Part shown: in pieces, positions 24,424 through 33,258 of the stretch | How positions within the stretch are numbered: the first letter of the stretch is position 1 | Layout of the letters: every line of letters starts with the position of its first letter | Made by a program: the position numbers and the translations under genes | Notes under the pieces: generated by a model | Told to the model about the DNA's origin: nothing | What the model saw: only the letters and a program-made list of their open reading frames with translations | Database searches by the model: none | Source: an uncultured Paracoccaceae bacterium | Lineage (GTDB): Bacteria; Pseudomonadota; Alphaproteobacteria; Rhodobacterales; Rhodobacteraceae | Assembly: GCA_947497185.1 (NCBI GenBank) | Contig: CANMFL010000004.1 | Location: 310,001 to 374,000, forward strand | Length of the DNA: 64,000 nt | Direction: 5' to 3'

Positions 24424-27240
24424 ATGGAAATGAACGGCACTGAAGGCATGATGATGTCCGACGGTTCAACAGGCATGACGAACCAAGTTTTCGACGGCAA
24501 AGGCGCAACTCACAAGACGGTCAACTCTGGCGCGTGGACAGATCCGGACACTTGGGAGAATGGCAAAGTACCCGCGCAAGGTGCTTTGGTTCACATCCCA
24601 ATGGGGATCGAAGTGACCTACGACGCCACTTCAAACGCAAAGCTCGACATCGTCCGTGTTGACGGAACACTGAATTTTGCGACTGACCAAGACACTAATA
24701 TGATCGTCGAATCGATCTATACAGGGCTGATGTCGACTTTGACGATTGGGACTGCAGACAACCCAATTCATGCGGATGTGAAAACAAACATCGTATTTAG
24801 TGACGGACCGCTTGATCTATCTGAAGACCCCGAACAATTGGGGCACGGACTGGTCGCTGAGGGCAAAGTTATTGTCCACGGCGCCGAAAAAAGCCCCTAC
24901 GGCACGCTAGATGGCAACGCGATGTCGGGCGCAAAAACCATCACGCTCGAGTCGGGAACAGATGGATGGGTTGTCGGTGACACGATCGTTGTCATGGGCA
25001 CAGCCTACGAGAAATTTCAGGACGAATACCGCGAAATCACAGCTATCAGTGAAGGCCCGAATGGCGTCACGATCACGCTTGATAGCGCGCTGGACCACAA
25101 CCACACGACACCTGACGGCCATGATCTGGATATCTATGTCGGAAACTCGACCCGCAACGTAGAGTTTTCTTCTGAAAACCCTGAAGGTGTGCGCGGTCAC
25201 GTGATGATGATGCACACGCCTGACGTCAACATCGCATTTGCCGAATTCACTGATCTGGGTCGCACAGACAAAGGCGAGCTTTTGAACGAAACCGACAATG
25301 TAGCGGGCCGTTATTCGTTACATTTGCATGAAACCGGTACCGAAGCGGGCAGCGATATGGCCGTTCTGTACGGGAACTCCGTTCACGGATCACCGGGCTG
25401 GGGGATCGTACAGCATTCAAGCGCTGCCGCAGTTGATTATAACTTTGTCCACGACATTCAGGGCGCAGGTATTGTTTCCGAAGACGGGGACGAAACAGGT
25501 CAATGGATTGGCAACTTCGTTACCGGTGTCACCGGGCACGGTGAAAAGTTCACAATTGGCCGCGATGAACTGGACGCCGATTTCGGACATTCCGGCGTTG
25601 CTTTCGAAAACCAAGCTCGCCAGATTCTACAACAGGACAATATCGCGGCTAACGCCAACACTGGCTGGATGTTCCGCGCGGCGGAAACCAGTGCCGACGA
25701 TCCTGATCGGGCTGCGATTGACTTTGATCCGATGCCCTTCAAGTCGGACTTCAACCATGAAGAAGCCGCGATCATCGGGTTCCACGATAACGAAGCAATT
25801 GCAGTCGGGACAGTCATCGACACTGGTCACAGGCAGGATGCTTCGCTGTCGACCGATTTGCGTAGCGACATTATCGGTCTGAAAGCATGGGAAGTTGACC
25901 GCGTTCTCGACATGTTCAGCTACACGGGCGAATACGTCATTCGTGACGGTCTGTTTATCGGTCGGGACGGGGCAGGTCGCGCGATCAAAGTTCCCGGCAA
26001 ACACGAAGGCACGTCGATCATCAACACGCATTTTGAAAACTTCAAAAATGCGATCTCCGATGACGGTTTGAACAACGACGCAGTCTATATCGGTTTGACG
26101 TTCAAGAATATCGCGAACAAAATCCAAGCTGACTATTATGGCGAAGAACGGCTGCAATCTTTCGACGACGTCGATCTTCTTGCCAAACCGATTGTCACGA
26201 TTGACGGATCATCCGACCTGACATTAGGCCGTAAAGATGACGACCTGTATATATCGGGAACGATTAAGGACAGCGCAGGCACAATTGATATTGGGTCCAA
26301 TCGCTGGACGACCACGACGTCGTCAGACAAAGATGGGATCGACATCCATTCCACCAAGATCGGGTCGCCTGAACCGGAAGAACTCATCGCCATTCATGGC
26401 GCGATGCGCGACGGCGCAGGATGGATCATGCCGGTGGCCTTGTGGGTGACAGACCGCGTGACAGGTGAACATTTCGCTTATCGGATAGATGTTGAACTCA
26501 CTGGTTTTGAGGACTCATTTCTAAAGCAACATGAGATCACCAGCTTCGACTTACCATCCGGAGAAATCACACCGCTTGACAGCTATCAAACTCTTTTCGC
26601 AGCCTCGACTGGCGTCGATAATAATGGCGGTGACACGTCTGGGGGAGATACATCCGATGGCGATACCTCGGGTGGTAACACGTCTGGTGTTGATACGTCC
26701 GATGGCGATACGTCCGGCGGCAATGCCTCGGGCGGCAATACGTCCGGTGGTGACTCGCCCGATGTTGATACCCCCGATGGCGATACGTCCGGTGTTGATA
26801 CACCCGATGGTGACACGTCCGATGGCGGTACGTTGGTTCCAGAGGCCCCGAACAATATCGTTTGGGCGTCATTCTGGTCTATCATATCGTTCACAATCGC
26901 CGACGTTTTCACAAAAATCTTCAAGCAGTCCGTGGCCGCTGATGCTGACGGTAACTTAATGCAGCTGACTGATCTCGACAGTAGCACAGACCAGTCAGGA
27001 TCCTTTCCGAGTGATGGCGCGGCTTTTGCGCTTTCTGAGCTGCTTGTTGACACCTTCGAGTTTATCGGCTCGTCCGCTGACGTGCAGATCGAATTGGCGG
27101 ACATGGACATTGTCCAAGGGACGCCGATCCAAGTGAACCTTCTGTTCGATATTGACGTGACGATTGAACAAGCTGGTCCATTAGTGGACGACTCGAACGA
27201 TCTTGTCTTGGAAACCGCAGACCAGTTTGACCTACTCTAA
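24424..27240 (+). CDS. G8-domain, parallel beta-helix secreted protein with Gly/Asp/Thr/Ser repeat
   Basis: 938 residues. About 33-150 is a G8 domain (SGAWTDPDTWENGKVP, HIPMGIEVTYD), named for conserved glycines and found in CEMIP/TMEM2-like and bacterial surface proteins. About 260-620 has the short repeating beta-strand pattern of a right-handed parallel beta-helix (GNSVHGSPGWGIV, VHDIQGAGIV, NDGLNNDAVYIG). Residues 735-804 are a low-complexity linker of five-residue units (GGDTS, DGDTS and variants). A final 100-residue domain ends in DQFDLL. There is no Sec signal, so I infer type I or similar export. A G8 plus beta-helix protein inside an EPS locus may bind or cleave the polysaccharide; no catalytic residue can be assigned. 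Confidence 0.78.
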   Translation: MEMNGTEGMMMSDGSTGMTNQVFDGKGATHKTVNSGAWTDPDTWENGKVPAQGALVHIPMGIEVTYDATSNAKLDIVRVDGTLNFATDQDTNMIVESIYTGLMSTLTIGTADNPIHADVKTNIVFSDGPLDLSEDPEQLGHGLVAEGKVIVHGAEKSPYGTLDGNAMSGAKTITLESGTDGWVVGDTIVVMGTAYEKFQDEYREITAISEGPNGVTITLDSALDHNHTTPDGHDLDIYVGNSTRNVEFSSENPEGVRGHVMMMHTPDVNIAFAEFTDLGRTDKGELLNETDNVAGRYSLHLHETGTEAGSDMAVLYGNSVHGSPGWGIVQHSSAAAVDYNFVHDIQGAGIVSEDGDETGQWIGNFVTGVTGHGEKFTIGRDELDADFGHSGVAFENQARQILQQDNIAANANTGWMFRAAETSADDPDRAAIDFDPMPFKSDFNHEEAAIIGFHDNEAIAVGTVIDTGHRQDASLSTDLRSDIIGLKAWEVDRVLDMFSYTGEYVIRDGLFIGRDGAGRAIKVPGKHEGTSIINTHFENFKNAISDDGLNNDAVYIGLTFKNIANKIQADYYGEERLQSFDDVDLLAKPIVTIDGSSDLTLGRKDDDLYISGTIKDSAGTIDIGSNRWTTTTSSDKDGIDIHSTKIGSPEPEELIAIHGAMRDGAGWIMPVALWVTDRVTGEHFAYRIDVELTGFEDSFLKQHEITSFDLPSGEITPLDSYQTLFAASTGVDNNGGDTSGGDTSDGDTSGGNTSGVDTSDGDTSGGNASGGNTSGGDSPDVDTPDGDTSGVDTPDGDTSDGGTLVPEAPNNIVWASFWSIISFTIADVFTKIFKQSVAADADGNLMQLTDLDSSTDQSGSFPSDGAAFALSELLVDTFEFIGSSADVQIELADMDIVQGTPIQVNLLFDIDVTIEQAGPLVDDSNDLVLETADQFDLL
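26626..26835 (+). repeat. In-frame 15-bp tandem repeat array encoding 5-residue units
   Basis: Fourteen consecutive 15-base units encode GGDTS, DGDTS, GVDTS, GGNTS, DVDTP and similar variants, the last one diverged. The codon positions are out of step enough between units to show age, yet the frame is kept throughout. Unequal recombination could change the linker length in steps of five residues. Confidence 0.85.
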
Positions 27241-27250
27241 AGCTACGATA

Positions 27251-27279
27251 CCCTCCCGAAGATTCGCCCTTCGGGAGGG
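27251..27279. terminator. 11-bp-stem hairpin between convergent genes
   Basis: CCCTCCCGAAG (27251-27261) pairs perfectly with CTTCGGGAGGG (27269-27279) around a 7-base loop. It lies between the G8 gene stop (27240) and the stop of the convergent Wzy-like gene (27297). No long T-run follows on either strand, but stem strength and position favour a bidirectional transcript end. Confidence 0.62.
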
Positions 27280-27296
27280 GCTACCGACACCCTCAC

Positions 27297-28532
27297 CTAC
27301 CCGACAGTGCCACGCGTCAACGGATACTTGACGGTTAGGATGACCCCGATAAAAATCAGGACGTTTGCGATCTGAAAGGGTTTCATCAAACTGCTTTCAA
27401 CAAATGACCGGATTAATTCTACCACCGCGATAGTCGGAAAGAACACGAACGGCAGGCCGCCACGCAGCAACAATTGTTTGAACTGCCCGAGGTAAATCCA
27501 GACCAGCGTGACAAGAGTTAACGCTAATCCGATAAGACCAAAATGCACCGTGATTTCGTAAAAACTATTGTGAAACGAAAAGTGCTGGTTAGGGTTTTTG
27601 TGAAATTCTGCAAAAATTTCGCGGACAAGATCGCTTTCTTCGTATCGCCAGAAACCGCCTGCACCGTGCCCGATCCATGGACGCTCTCTGATGACATCTT
27701 CGGCGTAAGCCCATAAGTCTGTTCGTCCGGTCAAAGTCCGACTTTTCCCAAGCGACCCAAGAGCGGAATCAACGAATGATCCCGTTTCACTGGCAATCGC
27801 AGGAATCGTGAGCCCTGCAATTCCAAATAAAATCAAACCGAACGCAAACCGTGAAGCAGGCGTGTGTCGCCCCCTGCCTGCGAAAAATGCGAACGTGCTA
27901 ATCACCCCAACGATCGCCAAAGCCAACACTAGCGCGGTCGCCGAATGACTTGCCAAAATCAAAGCAAAGGCCAAAATCGACATACCCGCCGCGACCAGTC
28001 GCACCCACAGGCGTATCCACCGATCCAAAGCGATGCATAACGCAGCGGTCCACAGCATCAGCATTTTTGCACCAAGCATATTTTTATGGGCGAAAATGCC
28101 GGTCATCGCACCGTCGTGGTAAGATGTGATAAAAACGCTCAGCACACCGCAAATCCCCGTGGCGGCAAGGACCGTTAAGATGATTTCGCGGGGACGCAAC
28201 CAAACCACGACTAGTATCGAAATTTGAAGCGTGAGGATCATTTGCACCGCAGTCCGCATCGCGACTTGCGGAACGACCCCGAAACCCGACGATACCAGCG
28301 CCCAAAGGGGCAGCAACAGCAATGGCCAGCATTTGAAAAGTAGCGGGATCGTTTCGTCTCTTTCCCGGACAAATGCGTAGAAAAAATAGAACGCGAGCGC
28401 ATAGAGGATCAGTTCGTCGTTCTTGAAAACCGTGAACGTCACCACAAACCAAAGCACAACCAACGCCTTTTCAATGGCATGACTGGCTTGATGTCCGATT
28501 GGGACGGTCGGATTATTCACAGCAATAGACAT
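27297..28532 (-). CDS. O-antigen ligase/polymerase-like membrane protein (Wzy/ExoQ-like)
   Basis: About 411 residues with roughly ten to twelve hydrophobic helices and the large periplasmic loop of the Wzy_C/WaaL family (about 265-325: TGRTDLWAYAEDVIRERPWIGHGAGGFW, shown here as one family motif in two parts, TGRTDLWAYA and PWIGHGAGGFW). The HNSFYEITVHFGLIGL segment is also diagnostic. It should polymerise lipid-linked repeat units at the periplasmic face. I use the ATG at 28532 (GGTGG about 8 bases upstream), one base after the upstream stop; a GTG at 28544 would overlap. It is the third gene of a minus-strand operon. Confidence 0.8.
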   Translation of the reverse strand: MSIAVNNPTVPIGHQASHAIEKALVVLWFVVTFTVFKNDELILYALAFYFFYAFVRERDETIPLLFKCWPLLLLPLWALVSSGFGVVPQVAMRTAVQMILTLQISILVVVWLRPREIILTVLAATGICGVLSVFITSYHDGAMTGIFAHKNMLGAKMLMLWTAALCIALDRWIRLWVRLVAAGMSILAFALILASHSATALVLALAIVGVISTFAFFAGRGRHTPASRFAFGLILFGIAGLTIPAIASETGSFVDSALGSLGKSRTLTGRTDLWAYAEDVIRERPWIGHGAGGFWRYEESDLVREIFAEFHKNPNQHFSFHNSFYEITVHFGLIGLALTLVTLVWIYLGQFKQLLLRGGLPFVFFPTIAVVELIRSFVESSLMKPFQIANVLIFIGVILTVKYPLTRGTVG

Positions 28533-28533
28533 T

Positions 28534-30123
28534 TCACGGACCACCGCTAGTTACTGGAACGCGCGTCAGGTGATCTGCCAAACGCAGCGCAAAAGCCACG
28601 ATTGATTGAGTTGGAGGGGCGGCACCGCTGCTCGGAAAAATACTTGATCCCGCGACGTAAATGCCACTGACACCGTGCAGCTTGCAGTGTTGATCGACGA
28701 CACTGTCAGCCGCAGTTTTTCCCATGCGGGCGATGCCAATTTGATGATAACCGTCGCTCGCTGTTTCCAAAATTGCGTCCTTCCTCCTTGCAATGGGCTC
28801 GTCATAGATCACGTCGGCGACATTCGACGCGGCCAGTTCTTTGATCAGAACTTCATGTCCCTGCAGGACCGCCTCCGCGTCCGCTTTTGAAAAAGCGTAA
28901 CTGATTTTTATGTCCGGTAGTTGGTCCGGCAAAACCGACCCAGAAAGCGCGATAAAATTAGTATCAGAAAGGCTCTGTTCCGCATGATAGCATAATCTGT
29001 ATGCACTTTCCCCATTTGCGATCAGGTGGTCCAGATGTTGACGCGACCTATTGAGTTTTGACCGCAATACTCCGGGCAAGGCTTTTAGCGACGTTGGCGC
29101 GTCGCGCACTACGTTAACTACGTGCCGCCAAACAGGTGAACCTGTTTGACCTGCAGACCCGCGTCCACCACGCAGTCGCCGCACAATGTACTTCAGCGAT
29201 TGGATACCCGACCCATGAGCCGCATCTTCAATCGGCCAGTTGCGCGCCCAAAAGAACACATTCGCCCCAGTTGCCGGCTCTGTTTGGGTCGTGCGGAATA
29301 CCTGTCGCGTGAAACCACCTTGCCCGTGTGGCACCCAACCAAAACCGGCAGGCTTCATGCCTTTTTTCAACATAATCTGCGCAATAGACCCTGTCAGATG
29401 ACCGCAATATCCGCGTCCAAGGGCTTTTAAATGCCCCAATTCATTAGGGTTTCGGGCTTGAACCGCGAGCAATAGTCGCGCCGTCTCGACACCACCGCAG
29501 GCGACAATCGTTGTGCGTGCCGTCAGATCAACAGCCGCTTCATTAGACAATGATCGCACCCGCGGCCCTGTGCATCGTACACGACCATCGGGATCAGTCA
29601 CAAAGTTCAAACCCGTCGCAACAACTGACAACAGAACCGCAGGCCCATCCTGAGCATCCAGAACCTTGGCATGGCGTTGCGCGATCGGCTGATCCGACGC
29701 CAACATTTCTACCGCGTTGCAGTCAATCCATTCTTTGTCTTCGCGGACAAACAGGCGTCCCAGCGTAGACCCGCCTAGAAACGCGGCCGCTTCATCCAAA
29801 TAAGCGGCGTAACTATCATATGCTACAGGCCAGTTCATCTGTACGAAATCACGCTTCAACAATGGCATGATCCGACCGCCCCACATCCAGCTGGTTCCAC
29901 CCAGCGCACGACAGTTGGTTTGGCACAACGGTGCGTGGGACTGTTGCGAAGACAGATTTGCGGCAGGGCCCGGCGTCGGTACTGTGCCGCCTGCATCGAT
30001 CAATAAAACAGATTGGCCCTTTTGTGACAACGACACCGCAACGGCCATGCCCGCTGGGCCTGATCCGATTACGCAGGCGTCATAGGTACGTGTTGATGCG
30101 CGATCCAAATCGATGAAGGGCAT
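28534..30123 (-). CDS. GMC-type FAD-dependent oxidoreductase
   Basis: About 529 residues. The N-terminal dinucleotide fold is CVIGSGPAGMAVAVSLS, followed by ALGGTSWMWGGRIMP, the GMC signature region. The C-terminal GMC_C domain has DGYHQIGIARMG and GIYVAGSSIFPSSGAAPPTQSIVA (in two parts), including the catalytic histidine region. Such enzymes oxidise hydroxyl groups of sugars or alcohols. In this operon, between a GT-C transferase and the polymerase, I infer oxidation of a sugar residue of the EPS or its precursor. The ATG at 30123 fits CGGAG eight bases upstream; a GTG three codons earlier is less likely. Confidence 0.8.
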   Translation of the reverse strand: MPFIDLDRASTRTYDACVIGSGPAGMAVAVSLSQKGQSVLLIDAGGTVPTPGPAANLSSQQSHAPLCQTNCRALGGTSWMWGGRIMPLLKRDFVQMNWPVAYDSYAAYLDEAAAFLGGSTLGRLFVREDKEWIDCNAVEMLASDQPIAQRHAKVLDAQDGPAVLLSVVATGLNFVTDPDGRVRCTGPRVRSLSNEAAVDLTARTTIVACGGVETARLLLAVQARNPNELGHLKALGRGYCGHLTGSIAQIMLKKGMKPAGFGWVPHGQGGFTRQVFRTTQTEPATGANVFFWARNWPIEDAAHGSGIQSLKYIVRRLRGGRGSAGQTGSPVWRHVVNVVRDAPTSLKALPGVLRSKLNRSRQHLDHLIANGESAYRLCYHAEQSLSDTNFIALSGSVLPDQLPDIKISYAFSKADAEAVLQGHEVLIKELAASNVADVIYDEPIARRKDAILETASDGYHQIGIARMGKTAADSVVDQHCKLHGVSGIYVAGSSIFPSSGAAPPTQSIVAFALRLADHLTRVPVTSGGP

Positions 30124-30154
30124 TACCGACACTCCGATTTGATGTGTACGTATG

Positions 30155-31822
30155 TCACCTGCGCTGGCCTAGAATGATCAGATCATCCCAGTTGGCACTA
30201 ATGATCCTATTGTCGTCAATCCGCGCCAGCCATTCCTTGGACGCGAAAGCATTGGTGCAGCGCCCACGTTCCCTCTCAAGGATAATCGGCACATAAGCTT
30301 GCTGAAACCTTGATTCCACATACAATTGCTTCACGCCGGTTTCACCTGCGCCAGATTGTTCGGTCCACCCCTCGCGCTGGCATGTGCTGCGGTTGTAAAG
30401 CGGGACAATTTGTGGGGGAAATTTCCAAAATGTCGCAGCATCAAAACTGGCGTGGTTGCGAAATCCATCTTTTATCGGGTTAGCATGCGCCATTTCGACC
30501 CAATTAAGCCCCAAAAGGTCACGCAATTCGCCGTCATATGTCAGCGCAATACCACCAGCGGCAGTTACCCCCATGACGGGCAGAGGATCAAAGCTGTTCA
30601 TATAGGTGCCAAAATTTTCACCACGTTTAGACAAGTGGTATTCACCGCCCACGTCAAAGCGAGATTGAAAGAAATGCATGTTATTCAATGTGATCCACGC
30701 GCCGATCAGTACGGCTGCACCAGCCCCAATGACCGCGCGTTCAAAACGTTCCGCTATATTTCGAAAAGAACAAGCCAAGGCAATCACAGCCGGCAGCGCG
30801 AATATCAGCATCATCGGCTGGTAAAAACGCCAATACGCAAAATGATCCCCGCCAAGCAGAACGTAGGACATCAGGATGCCGAAAACAAAAGCGGCACATA
30901 GAATGCGCGTACAATAACTGGGCGCCATGTCCTTCAATCCGCGTCGCAAACTGAATCCCAGAAGTATGATCCACCCCACCAAAAGCACTTCAGCAAACGG
31001 ATAAGTGATCACAAAATCAATCAGATACTTGGTGCCTTCGCTGATGCTTTGCATCCGATCCGCCGACACTTTGGCATAGTAGGTGTTTGGAAACGGATAT
31101 CCAAAATAGGTCATGCGACCAAAAATAAGAGCGGCAAACGACGCCACCGATAGAAGAATTGCTACTAATAGCGGGCGGAAGGCGCGGGGGCGCAGAAACA
31201 TAGCCAAAACCAGTAACCCAACCGCCACGGCAACACCTTCTGGTCGTGCTAACGGCAGTCCAATGGCCGCGCAGAAAACGGCAATATTCCAGCGGGGTGG
31301 CGTGTCTGTTGCTTCGGTCAGTTGCGACAATTGATCAAGTAATAGCAGGCAAAGAACGGTCCAAAGTCCGATTTCCATCATCGACCAAACAGACCATATA
31401 AAAAAGCCGGGTAAGCCGACCATCGCGATAATCATCGCTAAGGCAGCAACGATCGGCGGCGCGTCATTTACGGCGCGCGCGGTCAAGCGCAAGGCCAGAA
31501 AAACAGCCGCAATTGTGAGAGAGGTGGTCACGGCGAGAATGGGATATTCGACATCCCCATCAAACAGATAAGGGATCGCAACAAGTATGGTCCACAAGAA
31601 AGACGTGGCACCTTCAACCCGTTCTCCGCCTATGTTGTAAACGAACCCGTGGCCGTGTGCGATGTTTTCGGAATAGGACCGCGTAATCGCGGCGTCATCA
31701 ATACCATTCGTACCCGGACTTCCGGCCAAGTACCAAGAAATGACCATCATCAATGCAGTCACTAAAACTGCACTCAAAAGAAACGCAATTTGCACGCCAA
31801 AGCGCTTTTCATGATTAAACAT
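30155..31822 (-). CDS. GT-C membrane glycosyltransferase, AftB/TfpW-like candidate arabinofuranosyltransferase
   Basis: 555 residues: a membrane helix at about 12-33, then the first periplasmic loop with GIDDAAITRSYSENIAHGHG (41-59) and GGERVEGATSFLWT (65-78). Further helices follow to about 395 and a soluble C-terminal domain of some 155 residues. The DD-x-x-I, GHG and GERVEG-x-TSFLW motifs match the GT-C group that uses polyprenyl-phosphate sugars, including mycobacterial AftB (GT89) and pilin arabinosyltransferase TfpW as I recall them. Given the arabinofuranose-donor operon in the same locus, I infer transfer of D-arabinofuranose to the polysaccharide in the periplasm. Another polyprenyl-phosphate sugar donor cannot be excluded. 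It heads a three-gene operon with the GMC and Wzy-like genes. Confidence 0.68.
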   Translation of the reverse strand: MFNHEKRFGVQIAFLLSAVLVTALMMVISWYLAGSPGTNGIDDAAITRSYSENIAHGHGFVYNIGGERVEGATSFLWTILVAIPYLFDGDVEYPILAVTTSLTIAAVFLALRLTARAVNDAPPIVAALAMIIAMVGLPGFFIWSVWSMMEIGLWTVLCLLLLDQLSQLTEATDTPPRWNIAVFCAAIGLPLARPEGVAVAVGLLVLAMFLRPRAFRPLLVAILLSVASFAALIFGRMTYFGYPFPNTYYAKVSADRMQSISEGTKYLIDFVITYPFAEVLLVGWIILLGFSLRRGLKDMAPSYCTRILCAAFVFGILMSYVLLGGDHFAYWRFYQPMMLIFALPAVIALACSFRNIAERFERAVIGAGAAVLIGAWITLNNMHFFQSRFDVGGEYHLSKRGENFGTYMNSFDPLPVMGVTAAGGIALTYDGELRDLLGLNWVEMAHANPIKDGFRNHASFDAATFWKFPPQIVPLYNRSTCQREGWTEQSGAGETGVKQLYVESRFQQAYVPIILERERGRCTNAFASKEWLARIDDNRIISANWDDLIILGQRR

Positions 31823-32086
31823 ATATACGCCAAAACAAAAAATATTAAAAATAATGTATTAACAGTTAAGGCGACCCTGCGATTCGTGCAAGACTTGTCA
31901 TAAGTCCCGTCCTTCGGTTAGGGTTTTGAATAATTTGATATAGAGCGCTATTATTCCTCAGCGCTGACTTCGTATTAAGGAGTAATTGGATTGGCAAATG
32001 ATTGCGATTAATCCCAACGACCCTTTGCGCGACAAACTCATTCACGACTGCCTTTGCGCCGTCGGTTTCGTGTTAGGGTCACAAAA
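31823..32086. promoter_or_regulatory. Divergent promoter region (GT-C operon and GT4 operon)
   Basis: 264 bp, A+T rich near 31823-31860 and with scattered TTGA/TATA-like elements near 31928-31955, between two divergent operons. There is no supported ORF and no strong inverted repeat. Promoters for both directions are expected but cannot be placed precisely. Confidence 0.35.
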
Positions 32087-33256
32087 ATGCTGGATGTGAT
32101 CTGCGTCATCGACTCGCGGTTTGAAGGTGGAACTGCCGCCGCGGCGGCGAGTGACGTCACCGCATTTTTGAACGACGGCCAGTCGGTCGGCTTAGTCGAA
32201 GTACGTAGTTCGTATATCAAATCTCTGCCTGCAAAGCGCAGCGCAATTATTGATAATTTATGTCAGGACCATCGGATCGTTTGCCTGCCCAGCGCCCAGC
32301 ACCAAAAACATCGTGCGCGTACCGTATTCCTGCATCATCCGATGACGTTCTATTACGGACTGGACCAGCCGATTCAACTGGAAGCGGACCACGCCTATTT
32401 GGTTGCACATCATCTTCCTTTTCGCGGCGACGGATCGCTTCAGTATGATCCCATCACAACAACGCAGCGTGCGCGACGATTTACGGGCGTCGCCCCGTCG
32501 TGGGCGCCTGTCTCCGGGCTCTGCCGACAACAACTGCGTTCCTTTTCACCATTAATACGTCTTGCCTCACAGGATTGGCCAAACGTTTTTGACGTGGACA
32601 CGTGGCAGCCGAAAAAGGAAGCATTTACCGCCGATACAATCACAATCGGCCGCCATGGACGTTCTGATCTGTTGAAATGGCCTGAAACCGCGCAAGCCAT
32701 CGCTGATAGCCTACCGACCCTTCCTAAGTGCAATATCCGGGTCATGGGGGTCCCAGCGGAGGAAATCGCGGCAATGGGCGTGGATACTGGCGACTGGACG
32801 ATTTTGCCGTTCAACGCCGAACCGGTGCCCGATTTTCTAGATCAACTTGATGTTTTCGTTTATCATTTTCACCCAGATTCCAGCGAAAGCTTTGGCCGTA
32901 CCGTCGCCGAGGCAATGTTGATGGGTGCGCTTTGTATCCTTGATCCACGGCTGAAACCGACCTTTGGCGATCTTGCCGTCTATTGCGACCCCCATGATAC
33001 CGCACGACTTATCGAAAACATGCGTCATGATCCTGTCGGCTCGCGGCGCTTTGCAGCCAAGACGCGTGATGCCATCTGCGAAACACACAGGTTCAGTTCG
33101 GTTCCCAGTCGGTTGAAGCAGTTGAATCTATCTGTCCCGCAACAAGGCGCGCAACCAAATCGGTCAGAAAATCCAATTCAGGTGATGCGAAAGATTATCG
33201 GACTGATGCGGCGGCACGAATTTACGCTCTCCGACCTCCAGAAAACGGCCAGTTAG
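32087..33256 (+). CDS. Family 4-like glycosyltransferase (GT-B)
   Basis: About 389 residues. VICVIDSRFEGGTAAAAASDV starts the N-terminal domain, and the donor-binding region is ITIGRHGRSDLLKWPE, VFVYHFHPDSSESFGRTVAEAMLMGALCILDP (in two parts), with E-S-F-G-R-T-x-x-E-A typical of GT4. I use the ATG at 32087 because TTAGGG lies eight bases before it; a TTG at 32054 would add 11 basic residues. It leads an operon with the deacetylase, formyltransferase and sulfotransferase genes. Confidence 0.76.
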   Translation: MLDVICVIDSRFEGGTAAAAASDVTAFLNDGQSVGLVEVRSSYIKSLPAKRSAIIDNLCQDHRIVCLPSAQHQKHRARTVFLHHPMTFYYGLDQPIQLEADHAYLVAHHLPFRGDGSLQYDPITTTQRARRFTGVAPSWAPVSGLCRQQLRSFSPLIRLASQDWPNVFDVDTWQPKKEAFTADTITIGRHGRSDLLKWPETAQAIADSLPTLPKCNIRVMGVPAEEIAAMGVDTGDWTILPFNAEPVPDFLDQLDVFVYHFHPDSSESFGRTVAEAMLMGALCILDPRLKPTFGDLAVYCDPHDTARLIENMRHDPVGSRRFAAKTRDAICETHRFSSVPSRLKQLNLSVPQQGAQPNRSENPIQVMRKIIGLMRRHEFTLSDLQKTAS

Positions 33257-33258
33257 AC

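Noticed and set aside
26626..26835. CRISPR-like array
   Set aside because: The units are 15 bp, contiguous without spacers, and inside a coding frame.
26586..27110. 174-residue minus-strand frame of Ser/Pro/Asp repeats
   Set aside because: It is the antisense reading of the 15-bp repeat array in the G8 gene.
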